A stretch of DNA of 64,000 nucleotides from CAVVUF01 sp963751425 (GCA_963751425.1 CAVVUF010000005.1:124001-188000), one strand, 5' to 3'. Shown: positions 48,201 through 56,769, numbered from the stretch's first letter. The notes: generated by a model not told the origin, from the sequence alone. Numbers and translations are program-made.

Positions 48201-48376
48201 GGTTGTACAAAAGGAATTCGCCCAAAGCCTCCCGGAGCGAAAGCCTGCACGAAATGGAGCGAGGGCAGGCGCTCAACTCCATCAACGAGCGACAGGACAA
48301 TCGCATTGTAAGAGAGTATAATCATCTCATGGGGGCAGCTTAAGATCGGTAAAGCAGGATTTAAAGGAGATGAGGC

Positions 48377-49570
48377 ATGGCAAATATGATGCTGACAATG
48401 GGCAAAGCGCTGCTGAAACACAAGCTGCACGTGGGCACGCTGACGGGTATGGAGCGGTTCATGGTTGCGGCCGTTACTTTGGCCGACCGCCCCTCCACAT
48501 TTCTGGCAGCCACGAATGTTGAACCGGACCTGATCGATCCCAAATTCGACTATGAGCTGCTATCGAAGAGCGTGGAGGCGAACCTGGATCTGTTTGGGCT
48601 CGTCCGTCAGAAAATCCATGCGGATATCGTGGCGGTGCCGATTTGGATGGGGCTGATGCACCTGGGACCCGCTGACCTGGGCACAGTTTTCAAGGTGGAG
48701 AAGCGGCGGGTGCCCTACTCGGTGGAATATCCGATCAAGAAGCAGGAGGATATCGCCAACATCAAGATTCCGCAGCAAGCGAGCGGGTACCTGAAAATGT
48801 ACTTTGACATCAACAAGGAGGTGCAGCGCCGGTACCCCGACTCACTCGTCATGGTCATGATGGATGGCCCGTGGGACCTGGCTATGCTGCTGCGCGGCGA
48901 CCGGGAGCTGCCCACGGACCTGCGCGTCTACAGGGATTACACGGAGGCGAAGGACCAGACCACCCGAGACAAGATCAGGCGCTTCGGGAACCCGGAGATC
49001 TATCCGGCCATCATGGAGCTGACCACGCAGCTGGCCATCCGGCAGTTCCAGCTAGCGGTTGAGAACGGATTATCGCTGATGGGCTCCTCCCTGATCGATC
49101 AGTACGCCTCAAAGCCGATCATGAGCCGGGAGGACTATTTTAAATACGTGCACCCTTATCGTATTCGAGTGTGGGAGGCCCTGGACAAGAAGGTAAACCC
49201 CGGCTATATCGTGCCCTCGCCACAGGAGACCGAGCAAAACCTGCAAGATCCTGTGCTCGGCAAGGGTCTGGCAGGGGTCAGCGGTTATATCTTCCCGCAG
49301 ACGCCGGAAGGCCTCACCCTGCCGGAGTACGACCGACCCATGCTGGAGCTGGCCAAGAAGTACAAGCAGAGCTACGGCTACTTCATTCATGGGAAGTACC
49401 TGCGCGATGCCAGCGAGAGCCAGCTGGATGCTACCGTAGAGCGCATCTGCAAGATGGCAGCTGAGGTCAGAGCAAACCTCATGGTCACAATTTCTTCGGT
49501 GCCGCCGGGGGCCAGCGTGGAAAAGGCTAACTATGTGTTCCAACGCGTAGAAAAGTACGGGAGGTACTAA
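48377..49570 (+). CDS. Uroporphyrinogen decarboxylase (URO-D)-superfamily methyltransferase
   Basis: This 397-residue URO-D-like TIM barrel is of the kind that moves methyl groups between a corrinoid protein and a substrate or cofactor (MtaA/MtbA-like or O-demethylase partner). VMVMMDGPWDLAMLLRGDRE, GNPEIYPAIMELTT and GLSLMGSSLIDQYASKPIMS fit the family. True uroporphyrinogen decarboxylase motifs are absent, and the next gene, 1 bp later, is a corrinoid carrier. AAGGAG is 9 bases before the ATG, and TATAAT lies about 60 bp upstream. The methyl donor cannot be named. Confidence 0.88.
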   Translation: MANMMLTMGKALLKHKLHVGTLTGMERFMVAAVTLADRPSTFLAATNVEPDLIDPKFDYELLSKSVEANLDLFGLVRQKIHADIVAVPIWMGLMHLGPADLGTVFKVEKRRVPYSVEYPIKKQEDIANIKIPQQASGYLKMYFDINKEVQRRYPDSLVMVMMDGPWDLAMLLRGDRELPTDLRVYRDYTEAKDQTTRDKIRRFGNPEIYPAIMELTTQLAIRQFQLAVENGLSLMGSSLIDQYASKPIMSREDYFKYVHPYRIRVWEALDKKVNPGYIVPSPQETEQNLQDPVLGKGLAGVSGYIFPQTPEGLTLPEYDRPMLELAKKYKQSYGYFIHGKYLRDASESQLDATVERICKMAAEVRANLMVTISSVPPGASVEKANYVFQRVEKYGRY

Positions 49571-49571
49571 G

Positions 49572-50192
49572 ATGAACACGACAATCGCCAAAGCCGTAGA
49601 AGAAGGCAACATGTACGACATCGAGGAGATGGTCAGCGATGCCTTGGATGCTGGGGAAAGCCCGAAAGAGCTGCTGGAGGCGTTGATGGCGGGCCTGAAG
49701 ACTTGCGGAGACCGTTTTGAGGCGGGTGAATTCTTTCTGCCGGAGCTGCTGGGAGCAGGAGATGCATTCAAGTCGGGCATGCGCATCCTGGCGCCGAAGC
49801 TGTCGTTGGGAGACCAGGTTTCGCAGGGCAAGGTAGTGCTGGGCACGGTGCGCGGAGACGTGCACGACATCGGCAAGAACCTGGTGGGGTTTATGCTGTC
49901 CAGCTCTGGCTTCACGGTGATTGACATCGGCAATGACGTGACCACGGAGGGATTTGTGCAGGCCGTGCGCAAGCACCAGCCGCAGGTGCTGGGCTTGTCC
50001 GCCCTGCTGACGACGACCATGCTGGGCATGGAGGATGTGATCAAGGAGCTGAAGAATCAAGGTCTAAGGGACAAGGTGAAGGTGATCATCGGCGGTGGGC
50101 CAGTGTCCAAGAAGTATGCAGAGGATATTGGCGCAGACGCGTACGGGAACGACGCCGCCCAAGCGGTCAGGCTGGTCCGCTCACTGCTTTAG
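49572..50192 (+). CDS. Corrinoid (methyltransferase cognate) protein
   Basis: This 206-residue two-domain carrier has an N-terminal helical cap (EMVSDALDAGESPKELLEALM, ELLGAGDAFKSGM) and a Rossmann-like B12 domain. The lower-ligand motif is DVHDIGKNLVG (D-x-H-x2-G, His near 98), followed by IDIGNDV and IIGGGPVS. It presents cobalamin-bound methyl groups to the adjacent URO-D protein. The two genes form a dedicated methyl-transfer module; no reductive-activation (RACo-like) protein is seen in the window. Confidence 0.95.
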   Translation: MNTTIAKAVEEGNMYDIEEMVSDALDAGESPKELLEALMAGLKTCGDRFEAGEFFLPELLGAGDAFKSGMRILAPKLSLGDQVSQGKVVLGTVRGDVHDIGKNLVGFMLSSSGFTVIDIGNDVTTEGFVQAVRKHQPQVLGLSALLTTTMLGMEDVIKELKNQGLRDKVKVIIGGGPVSKKYAEDIGADAYGNDAAQAVRLVRSLL

Positions 50193-50232
50193 TGGAAACA
50201 GCGAAACCGGAGAACTTAGGGCGGGGGAGTCC

Positions 50233-50309
50233 GGGCGGGGAGACCCTGCCCCTACGTGTGTAATTTCCAACTAACAGGGAGACCCTGCCCTAGGCAGGTA
50301 ATTTCCAAT
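50233..50309. repeat. GC-rich palindromic dispersed repeats, copies 2 and 3
   Basis: GGGCGGGGAGACCCTGCCCC (from 50233) and AGGGAGACCCTGCCCT (from 50276) are each followed by TAATTTCCAA. They are arranged in tandem between the corrinoid gene and the convergent membrane-protein gene, and copy 3 runs into that gene's stop. They resemble the copy at 48083. Confidence 0.55.
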
Positions 50310-50871
50310 CAGCGTAGAACAGCCCCGCCACGAGCCAGATTGGGAGAGCAAACAGCAGCAGATTCGTAACCGTGTAGATATCGCGCACAAAGAAAATCAC
50401 AAAGACCACCCCCGCTGCCAAAAAAGCCCAGAACCCCACCGCAGGGCGCTTCCAGGCAAAGAACAGCAGCACCAGCATTATTATCGATGGGATATTGTGC
50501 ATTAAGAAGCCGCCCAACTCCTCGAGGAGCGAAGCCCCCATTCCGAAAACGTCCAGTGAAAACAGGCTCATGAAGAAGATGATCATCAGCGACGCTACGC
50601 GCGGCGCCCAGTGGATGACCTTTCTCAATCTTTCGTCCAACTGTCCAGTCTGGCCATGCTCCCGCCAGGCACGCACCAGCACATAGATCGCCCCGAAAAT
50701 GAGCACCAGCGGAATCGAAAGGATCAGGGCATTGAGCAGCGCCATCCACCACGGCATGCCCTCGCCCTGCGACGATACGCTAAAATAAAAGAATCCTGCC
50801 ATCGAGAGCGCATACAGGACCGCCAGGATGATCAACAAGTTTCGTTTGAAATGCGACTTCTGAGCTTCCAT
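50290..50871 (-). CDS. Uncharacterised membrane protein, about five helices
   Basis: This ~193-residue protein begins MEAQKSHFKRNLLIILAVLYALSM and contains about five hydrophobic helices. The polar segment RAWREHGQTGQLDERLRKVI sits after the second. Its last helix ends IWLVAGLFYADWK. I chose ATG 50871 because AAGGAGGGG lies 8 bases upstream; the frame is open further up. A 3' remnant of a related gene is found at 48101, on the other side of the corrinoid pair. The function is unknown. Confidence 0.65.
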   Translation of the reverse strand: MEAQKSHFKRNLLIILAVLYALSMAGFFYFSVSSQGEGMPWWMALLNALILSIPLVLIFGAIYVLVRAWREHGQTGQLDERLRKVIHWAPRVASLMIIFFMSLFSLDVFGMGASLLEELGGFLMHNIPSIIMLVLLFFAWKRPAVGFWAFLAAGVVFVIFFVRDIYTVTNLLLFALPIWLVAGLFYADWKLPA

Positions 50872-50907
50872 TGCCAACCCCTCCTTCTTCATTCTTTCAT
50901 AGCGAGC

Positions 50908-50934
50908 GTTCCTTCGCAAGCTCAGGACAAGCTT
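50908..50934. repeat. Dispersed 27-nt repeat, copy 2
   Basis: It matches 21641-21667 at 24 of 27 positions. Here the flanks extend it to an imperfect hairpin (TTCGCAAGCT...AGCTTTTGCGAA). Confidence 0.5.
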
Positions 50935-51076
50935 TTGCGAAGCGACCGCATCATGAACTGATGAACGGTTCTTAATCATTATAACCCCGCTCGAAGATTA
51001 AGAAACGTATCCCGGGTTTTAATTCATCCCCGATCCCTTGCTTTTTTCCTTACCTCTTGCTTACCCCTTTAAATTC

Positions 51077-51103
51077 AAAAACTGGCGGGAAATATTCCGC
51101 CAG
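51077..51103 (-). terminator. Terminator of the cupin gene
   Basis: The arms CTGGCGG (51082-51088) and CCGCCAG (51097-51103) form a perfect 7 bp stem. On the minus strand it is followed by TTTTTGAATTTAAA. It lies 31 bp past the cupin stop. Confidence 0.7.
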
Positions 51104-51133
51104 CTCAATCGTCTTGCATATAAATATCAGCCC

Positions 51134-51622
51134 TCAGGCTGGTGGAGGGAGAGTATCATGATGATCTTTCCAGCCATTGGCTTCGGCCGCTATGAGGCGC
51201 TGGATGGTCACCGGTGTAACTGAGGGCGGCGCAGCAAAACGATCTACCACGGGCTCACCTGCTTCACGGAAGAAACCCTCGATGCCTGCAGGGGAGAAGG
51301 TTGAAAATAACTTCGCCGGTCTGGAACCATTCTTGAACGAATGGACTGTTTCACGAGGAATATGAATGAAATCTCCCGTTGAGACCTCCAGCTTTTGATC
51401 TCCAACCCAAAAAGTAAGCTCCCCATCCAGCACATAAAACTGCTCTTCCTCGAGATGGTGGATATGCGGCGGCGGACCGCCGCCTGGATGGACATCGACC
51501 TCCAGGGAAAAGTAACTCCCCCCCGACTCTGCGCCGGTAACAAGATAGGTAAACAGGTCGCCCATCACCCAGTAAGCCTGGCCTGTTTTGGCTGGCACAT
51601 ACACAATTTGATATGATTGCAT
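51134..51622 (-). CDS. Single-domain cupin protein
   Basis: This 162-residue protein has one cupin barrel: the first motif is HPGGGPPPHIHHLEEEQFYVLDGELTF (His, His, Glu metal ligands) and the second PRETVHSFKNGS (His). Such proteins range from dioxygenases and isomerases to sensors; nothing here selects one. AAGGTGAGG precedes the ATG. An AT-rich element (51670-51685) lies 48 bp upstream. Confidence 0.88.
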   Translation of the reverse strand: MQSYQIVYVPAKTGQAYWVMGDLFTYLVTGAESGGSYFSLEVDVHPGGGPPPHIHHLEEEQFYVLDGELTFWVGDQKLEVSTGDFIHIPRETVHSFKNGSRPAKLFSTFSPAGIEGFFREAGEPVVDRFAAPPSVTPVTIQRLIAAEANGWKDHHDTLPPPA

Positions 51623-51753
51623 TCCTCACCTTATTCTCTGAAATATGTTGATTGAGTATATCGCTAATACGATATATAAGGTATATTTAGTTATATTTAT
51701 ATTATAAAACTCACCCAAAGTTCCTCGAGGTGCGAGGAAAGGGTCGGAAAAGA

Positions 51754-51785
51754 ACTTCCTCCCCCGAGTTTTCGGGGGAGGAAGT
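51754..51785 (-). terminator. Strong terminator of the BNR propeller gene
   Basis: A perfect 14 bp stem (51754-51767 with 51772-51785, 4-base loop) is followed on the minus strand by TCTTTTCC. It starts 16 bp after the stop codon. Confidence 0.8.
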
Positions 51786-51800
51786 AGGGTTGAGAAAACT

Positions 51801-54602
51801 CTATTTCGGCAGGATCAACGACCAGGCTCCCAAACCGTGGGAGGCGGCGAAGAGCTTCCGCTCACCCACCACGATCGTCAAGCCGGCCACTTCCACATTG
51901 GGCATCCCCGGCGCAGCGGACACCCAAGAGGTAGTGCGCACTGGCAGGCGGTAAACGCCAAAGTCGGAGGAGGCATACAGATCGCCAGTGGCATCATCGC
52001 GGACCACATCTGTCACCGGGATTTCACCCAAGTCATAGCTGACATCCGTCCACTTGGCCGTGCCAGCCGCAGGATTGTAGGTCACTTCGAAGACATGCCC
52101 GGGCGTGGCTGGGGTTGAGGCATTGAAGCCACTGTAGCTGACCCAGGCCCGGTTGGCGTTAGCGGGATCAATATAAATCCCGGTCACGAAACGATTCGGA
52201 TCGTTCACTGCAAGCGAGTCGAGGCGCGTCCAGGTGACTGCCGAGGCGGGTTCCGCATCGACGTTCATCGAAATGAACACCCTGCCCGTGGTCGTCGCCG
52301 ACCAGGCTGTCGAAGAATCGGACTTTGTGCGCTCGATGGCTGCCATCGCGCCGCCCGCTCGATCGCCGCGGGCAGATGAATTCAGTGAAGGTGTGGCGAT
52401 CTGCTGCCAATCACCACACTGCACCGCGAAGTCGCCAAACCACTCGTTGCAATGCTGCCGGAACTCATCCAGCGCCAGCGAACCCATACCAGCGGTCTTC
52501 GTGCGCCAGACGTTGGCAGCACCAACGAACATCGTCTTGCTCACCTTGGGATCAGAAATAATGGGGACATAGAACTGCCCACCGGTACCATAGATAGGAT
52601 CGCCAATCCAGTTCCAATCGGCGATATCGCCAGCACTGAAATTCACATCTGGCGAAGCGTCATAGAAGGTATGGAAGCGGAAATCGGGATTTGCCACATC
52701 AAAGCCAGACTGCCCGCCATCACCGATCATTGTGTTGTACCACTTATTGGGGTTGCCCATGGTCTGCCAGGTTCCGTTATCTTGCGTGCCACCCTGCAGG
52801 ATGTTCGTGTTGAATGGGCTAACCGACAGGCTCATGAACTGCAGCGTTGTAAGACCTTTATTCATGCTTTCCAGCTTGGCGGGCACGCGGGAGAGCAACT
52901 GTTGGCAGCGGTTGAGCACATCTCCAGAAAGACCGCGCGGCTCACACCAGGCCGAAGCGTCTGTAAATGTTCCAGTGGAGCGCATAATCCCGCCATCATT
53001 GGCCTCAAAGAACTGGAAGGGATTGTTAGGGTTGACCACCAGGAAGTGCTGATCGGGGTGCAAACCGTTCGGGTGGAGCGCATCCGTGCCATCCATGGTC
53101 ATATCGGTAAAGGAAACGCCGCCATCCGTGGAAAGCACCACACCGCGACCGTTCGAGATGCCACCCGTCTCACCATAAGAATAAGAGCCTCCCAGATACA
53201 CCACATCGGGGTAGCCTACCGGTGAAACTACAAAGTTATCATACCAGCACTGCCCGGTACAAAAGTCATAAGAACCATAGCCCACATCTGCGGGATTAGC
53301 GCTGGTCAGGTCACTGAAGGCGGGCGAGCCGGAGCGGACGCTGTCGGAACGGAAGAGGCGGCTGTATGGTGCGCCTACATTTCCTTCAGATACATACATG
53401 CGGGTATCGCCATTGGGCAGCAGGTTGACCGCCATCATCGGGCGGGTCGTATTTTGGGTCGCATTCAGGGAAGGCTTGATCTGCGTCCAGGTCGTCCCAC
53501 CATCACTGGAGCGCCAAACGCCACGCTGGTAAGAACTGGCGTAGAGGGTGCTCGGATCAGCGGGGTCTAAAACCACCTGGCGTACACCACGCAGAGAGCA
53601 AGGTGAACCGCCTGCGGTCTCTTCCGCCACAGTATCGCAGTCGGCGGCATTCGCAGAGCCGGCGTGCAAGAAAGTCCAGGTGCTGCCTCCATCGGTCGAT
53701 TTATACAAGCCCCAAGCAGGTGCCCCTGGCACGAGGGTCACAACACCACCCGTGGCCACTGAGGAAATGCCACGACCGGCGCGTGTTGAAGCTGCATAAA
53801 TGACATTGGAATTGCCAGGCATGACCACAAGTGAGCCGACACCGCGAGCGTTAAATGCCTCTTTGCCGTAAGGACCCGTCCAGGTGTTGCCCCCATCGGT
53901 CGACTTGTACAAACCCACGCCAGCAATACAACCACTGCCGCAGGCATTGGCCTCGCCCGTGCCCACCCAGAGCGTGTTGCCGGTGGGGTCGTTCGGATCC
54001 AGGGCGATCGAGCCGACGGCGTTGATGCCATAAGAACCAGAGAGGTAAGCCCAGTTAGGCTGACCGTTCAGGGCGTTCTCTGTACGCCAAATGCCGCCGC
54101 CCGCCGGGGCAGCCCACATCCGGCAGTTATCTTCCACGCACACCGAAGAGACTGCTAAAGCAACCGTGCGCCCCCCTGCGAGGTAGTCGTTGGGCACATA
54201 GCTGTAAGAGCTGCGGAACTGCGTGAACGGATAAAGAGCATCGCTTGGGCCGATGGAAACCCACGTACCCGGGCGCCCCTTACCTGACGGCAGCTTATGG
54301 GAGGTTAATGCCTGCACCGCAGCACGCTCAGCCTCCAGGCTGCTCAAGGGGATGTCAGTATCCGGGTAGGCCAGCCGGTCGAACTGGTAATCTTCGTACG
54401 ACCCCGGTCCTTCCTTGGGCTCGCCACCATTGCCTGGGATGGCTTCGGCCAATTTTTCAATATGCTTTCCAAGCGCGGTGGGAAGCTCGAGCTCAACCTT
54501 AGCTTCTTTTTCTCTTTCCTTTTCTAAAATGAAAAAAGCCCCCGCAGCGAGGGCAATGACCAGGGTAAACACAACAGAAAGACGAAACAGTTTGGTTTTC
54601 AT
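51801..54602 (-). CDS. Large exported BNR/Asp-box beta-propeller protein
   Basis: This 933-residue protein has an N-terminal signal anchor (LFRLSVVFTLVIALAAGAFF), a charged linker and then a sortilin/BNR-type propeller. The Asp-box motif recurs: LYKSTDGGNTWTG, GLYKSTDGGSTWTFL, GVWRSSDGGTTWTQI and VVLSTDGGVSFTDM. Cys residues such as those in VCVEDNCRMW and FCTGQCWYDNF fit an extracellular location. No sialidase arginine triad or FRIP motif is evident, so a binding or scaffolding role is as likely as hydrolysis. AGGAG precedes the ATG. It is monocistronic with a strong terminator. Confidence 0.85.
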   Translation of the reverse strand: MKTKLFRLSVVFTLVIALAAGAFFILEKEREKEAKVELELPTALGKHIEKLAEAIPGNGGEPKEGPGSYEDYQFDRLAYPDTDIPLSSLEAERAAVQALTSHKLPSGKGRPGTWVSIGPSDALYPFTQFRSSYSYVPNDYLAGGRTVALAVSSVCVEDNCRMWAAPAGGGIWRTENALNGQPNWAYLSGSYGINAVGSIALDPNDPTGNTLWVGTGEANACGSGCIAGVGLYKSTDGGNTWTGPYGKEAFNARGVGSLVVMPGNSNVIYAASTRAGRGISSVATGGVVTLVPGAPAWGLYKSTDGGSTWTFLHAGSANAADCDTVAEETAGGSPCSLRGVRQVVLDPADPSTLYASSYQRGVWRSSDGGTTWTQIKPSLNATQNTTRPMMAVNLLPNGDTRMYVSEGNVGAPYSRLFRSDSVRSGSPAFSDLTSANPADVGYGSYDFCTGQCWYDNFVVSPVGYPDVVYLGGSYSYGETGGISNGRGVVLSTDGGVSFTDMTMDGTDALHPNGLHPDQHFLVVNPNNPFQFFEANDGGIMRSTGTFTDASAWCEPRGLSGDVLNRCQQLLSRVPAKLESMNKGLTTLQFMSLSVSPFNTNILQGGTQDNGTWQTMGNPNKWYNTMIGDGGQSGFDVANPDFRFHTFYDASPDVNFSAGDIADWNWIGDPIYGTGGQFYVPIISDPKVSKTMFVGAANVWRTKTAGMGSLALDEFRQHCNEWFGDFAVQCGDWQQIATPSLNSSARGDRAGGAMAAIERTKSDSSTAWSATTTGRVFISMNVDAEPASAVTWTRLDSLAVNDPNRFVTGIYIDPANANRAWVSYSGFNASTPATPGHVFEVTYNPAAGTAKWTDVSYDLGEIPVTDVVRDDATGDLYASSDFGVYRLPVRTTSWVSAAPGMPNVEVAGLTIVVGERKLFAASHGLGAWSLILPK

Positions 54603-55051
54603 AGTACCGTTAATCTCCTAAGTTTTTGAACGAACCCATGAATGGAACAAATTTTTTCCGAAAGCTGGTATTCTGAGATTTCTCGCTGACCCACCTCCTG
54701 GTTAAATCAAAATCCTAAGGGTTGGCGGTGTACCCACCACAGAGAGCCCTTAGGACACGGGTATAAATTTTATTAGTGATTTGCAGCATATGCGCAACTC
54801 TTAACTTAAGGATCAGAATACCTTATATTAGATATATAAGATATATATTACCATACTTATATGATAAATAAATGAGAAAAGCTTTCAACGAATTATTAAA
54901 ACGGTTAGAGCAGATTGGGGGAGGCCGGTGCTTAAGCGGCACAACCAGTCAACGAATGTGAGACCGAATAAACGAATAAAAGCAGAAAATAGTCCTTTTA
55001 GGCGCAGCTTAGTAATCGCCTCTGCTCGCTCTAGCAATCGCTTTATACGAG
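54603..55051. other. Noncoding region with structured element and AT-rich block
   Basis: These 449 bp upstream of the BNR gene hold a long inverted repeat (54713-54755) and an AT-rich block. In that block GATATATAAGATATAT (54831-54846) resembles the block upstream of the cupin gene (51670-51685). No gene is supported here. Confidence 0.5.
54713..54755 (-). promoter_or_regulatory. Hairpin in the BNR gene leader (possible attenuator)
   Basis: TCCTAAGGG (54713-54721) pairs perfectly with CCCTTAGGA (54747-54755) around a 25-base loop that can fold further. On the minus strand the stem is followed by TTTTGATTT. It lies 111 bp upstream of the BNR ATG, so it could attenuate that gene or end an older upstream transcript. 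It matches no riboswitch class I know. Confidence 0.35.
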
Positions 55052-55069
55052 TTGGTATATAATAAATCT

Positions 55070-55273
55070 ATGCGCAAGAAACACACTCAAAAGGTGGATA
55101 TCACGACAGGCAATATCTCGGGCAACGGCACAACTAACATCGCCGGACACGATATCAACGTCATCCAACCGCCTCCTCCTTCGACACCATCGAAGCACCC
55201 TTCGCGAAGCAGAACCGCAAGCCTATCACTGACCTGGATCAAGCCGCATGACGCCTCCCAACCTTGTGTATGA
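55070..55273 (+). CDS. Small ORF with GNISGNG...NIAGHDIN motif, probably truncated
   Basis: This 67-codon frame begins MRKKHTQKVDITTGNISGNG and continues TTNIAGHDINVIQPPPP. The Gly/Asn pattern resembles short repeats found next to effector or NTPase domains in bacterial conflict-type proteins; I state this from memory of such sequences only. After the Pro run the frame becomes low-quality. An alternative frame later gives LVYELSELRAVFSRRQL, so one or more indels may hide a longer gene. TATAAT (55058-55063) ends 6 bases before the ATG, indicating a leaderless transcript. Confidence 0.4.
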   Translation: MRKKHTQKVDITTGNISGNGTTNIAGHDINVIQPPPPSTPSKHPSRSRTASLSLTWIKPHDASQPCV

Positions 55274-55312
55274 GCTGTCCGAATTACGAGCGGTTTTTTC
55301 TAGGAGGCAGCT

Positions 55313-55671
55313 ATGAGGGAGTTCGATCAAAAGGAACTTTAATCGCCACCCGGTCATCGTGATCCTCGTTTTAACCTCTCTATGCATGCTCATTCCATTG
55401 ACGGGTTACCTCCAGTCACAAAATGTCTGGAAGGCGCTTCCCCCAGCGCCGTCTAAACCAGTGCAGCTTTTAGGAACCGCCCATAATTATATATTTACCC
55501 GATTTTCGGCACCCTGATTGCCTTTCTAGTTATGATCAACAGGCAGCAAGAGGTCATATTCCCGGATCAAGCCTAGAAACAACAGCCCACTGCGCACCTG
55601 GCAGGCGATCTTATTCTCATCTCTTCTACTTTTATCTGTCGGAGTGGTGGTTCTCTTTCACCTCGCATAAG
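55313..55671 (+). pseudogene. Small membrane protein gene, frameshifted at several points
   Basis: AGGAGG (55302-55307) precedes ATG 55313. Reading across frames gives MREFDQK, then NFNRHPVIVILVLTSLCMLI (helix 1), LPPAPSKPVQLLGTAHNY, PIFGTLIAFLVMINRQQEVI (helix 2) and LRTWQAILFSSLLLLSVGVV (helix 3), ending at TAA 55669-55671. At least three indels are needed, near 55340, 55505 and 55577. No family is recognised. Between here and the esterase (55672-55793) nothing else is seen. Confidence 0.45.
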
Positions 55672-55793
55672 GTGGAGTTTATTTATCATCCATCATCCCC
55701 CAGCTTCACCCCCAGCCCATGTGAGCAGATCAACATGTATTTGCGGCGTCTCTTCTGCGCCAGGATGAAATTTCTCATTAGCAAGCAAGGAGA

Positions 55794-56721
55794 TTGACTA
55801 TAACAATTTCAAAACAAACTTATGTCTATAAAACAGTACAGGACTGCCAAATCCACGCGGATGTCTACCGGTCTCCAGGTGATGAGCAGCGACCGGCTAT
55901 TTTTTGGATCCACGGCGGTGCATTAATTTTCGGCGACCGCAACATGCTGCGTCCCGAGCAGGTAGAGCTGTACCTCACAGCAGGATATACGGTCGTCTCG
56001 ATCGACTACCGCCTGGCTCCAGAAACAAAGCTGCAGGCGATCTTTGAGGATGTGCGGGACGCTTATGATTGGGTGATTAGCCAAGGACCCGAGCTGTTTA
56101 ACGTGGATCCTGACCGCCTCGCAGTGATTGGTCACTCCGCTGGAGGATATCTCACCCTCATGGCTGGGTTTCTATTTCATCCACGACCGAAGGCTTTGGT
56201 ATCTTTCTACGGCTACGGCGATATCCTTGGGGATTGGTACAGCCGTCCTGATCCCTATTACAACCTAGAACCTGCCTTAGCGCCGGAAACAGCCTGCAAA
56301 GGTGTGGGCGGACCGCGTGGTTACGGGAAGCCAAGCGGACCAGCGCTGGCTGTTTTACCTGTACTGCCGGCAGCAGGGGTTATGGCCGCAAGAAGTCACG
56401 GGAGCCAATCCACACACAGCCCCATGGGAGTTCAAGAAGCTCTGCCCCGAGCAAAACGTAACCCAGGAGTATCCACCCACCTTGCTGCTGCATGGAGACA
56501 AGGACACAGATGTTCCATACGAGCTATCGGTGCAAATGGCTGACGCCTTGAAGGAACAGCATGTGCCGCACCGGTTGATTACGATGAAGGGTCTAGGGCA
56601 CGCGTTTGACATCCATCCCGATGGTTTGCCTGAGGGGGAACCCACAGGGCTGAAGCATCCCAAGGTTGCTGAAGCATTCGATGCCGTTTTGGCTTTCCTG
56701 AATGACCAGATGAAGCGTTAG
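55794..56721 (+). CDS. Alpha/beta hydrolase (HSL-type esterase/lipase), one frameshift
   Basis: The motif IFWIHGGALIFGDRN is the HGG oxyanion motif of hormone-sensitive-lipase-like esterases. VVSIDYRLAPETKL, VIGHSAGGYLTLMAG (nucleophile Ser), LLLHGDKDTDVPYELS (Asp) and GLGHAFDIHP (His) complete the catalytic triad. One extra base near 56298 splits the gene; corrected length is ~309 residues. The start is uncertain: the frame opens with TTG 55794, which is only 1 base after AAGGAG, so a base may be missing there too. It is not exported. The substrate is unknown. Confidence 0.8.
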
Positions 56722-56748
56722 CCATGATCCTCCCTTTTTGGTCGAACA

Positions 56749-56767
56749 GACAAGCTAACAGCTTGTC
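56749..56767. repeat. GACAAGCT palindrome, copy 1
   Basis: GACAAGCT-AAC-AGCTTGTC is a perfect 8 bp inverted repeat 28 bp after the esterase stop. A near-copy is at 62007-62027, also just after a coding region. Confidence 0.6.
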
Positions 56768-56769
56768 CT

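Noticed and set aside
48377..49570. Uroporphyrinogen decarboxylase of heme synthesis (HemE)
   Set aside because: The adjacent corrinoid protein and the lack of HemE signature motifs point to a methyltransferase of the same superfamily.
49109..50044. 311-codon open frame on the minus strand across the URO-D and corrinoid genes
   Set aside because: It is antisense to two genes with clear motifs, is very rich in Ser/Pro/Thr and has no start signals; a shadow frame.
52452..53225. 257-codon open frame on the plus strand
   Set aside because: Lies entirely antisense inside the BNR propeller gene and has no family features.
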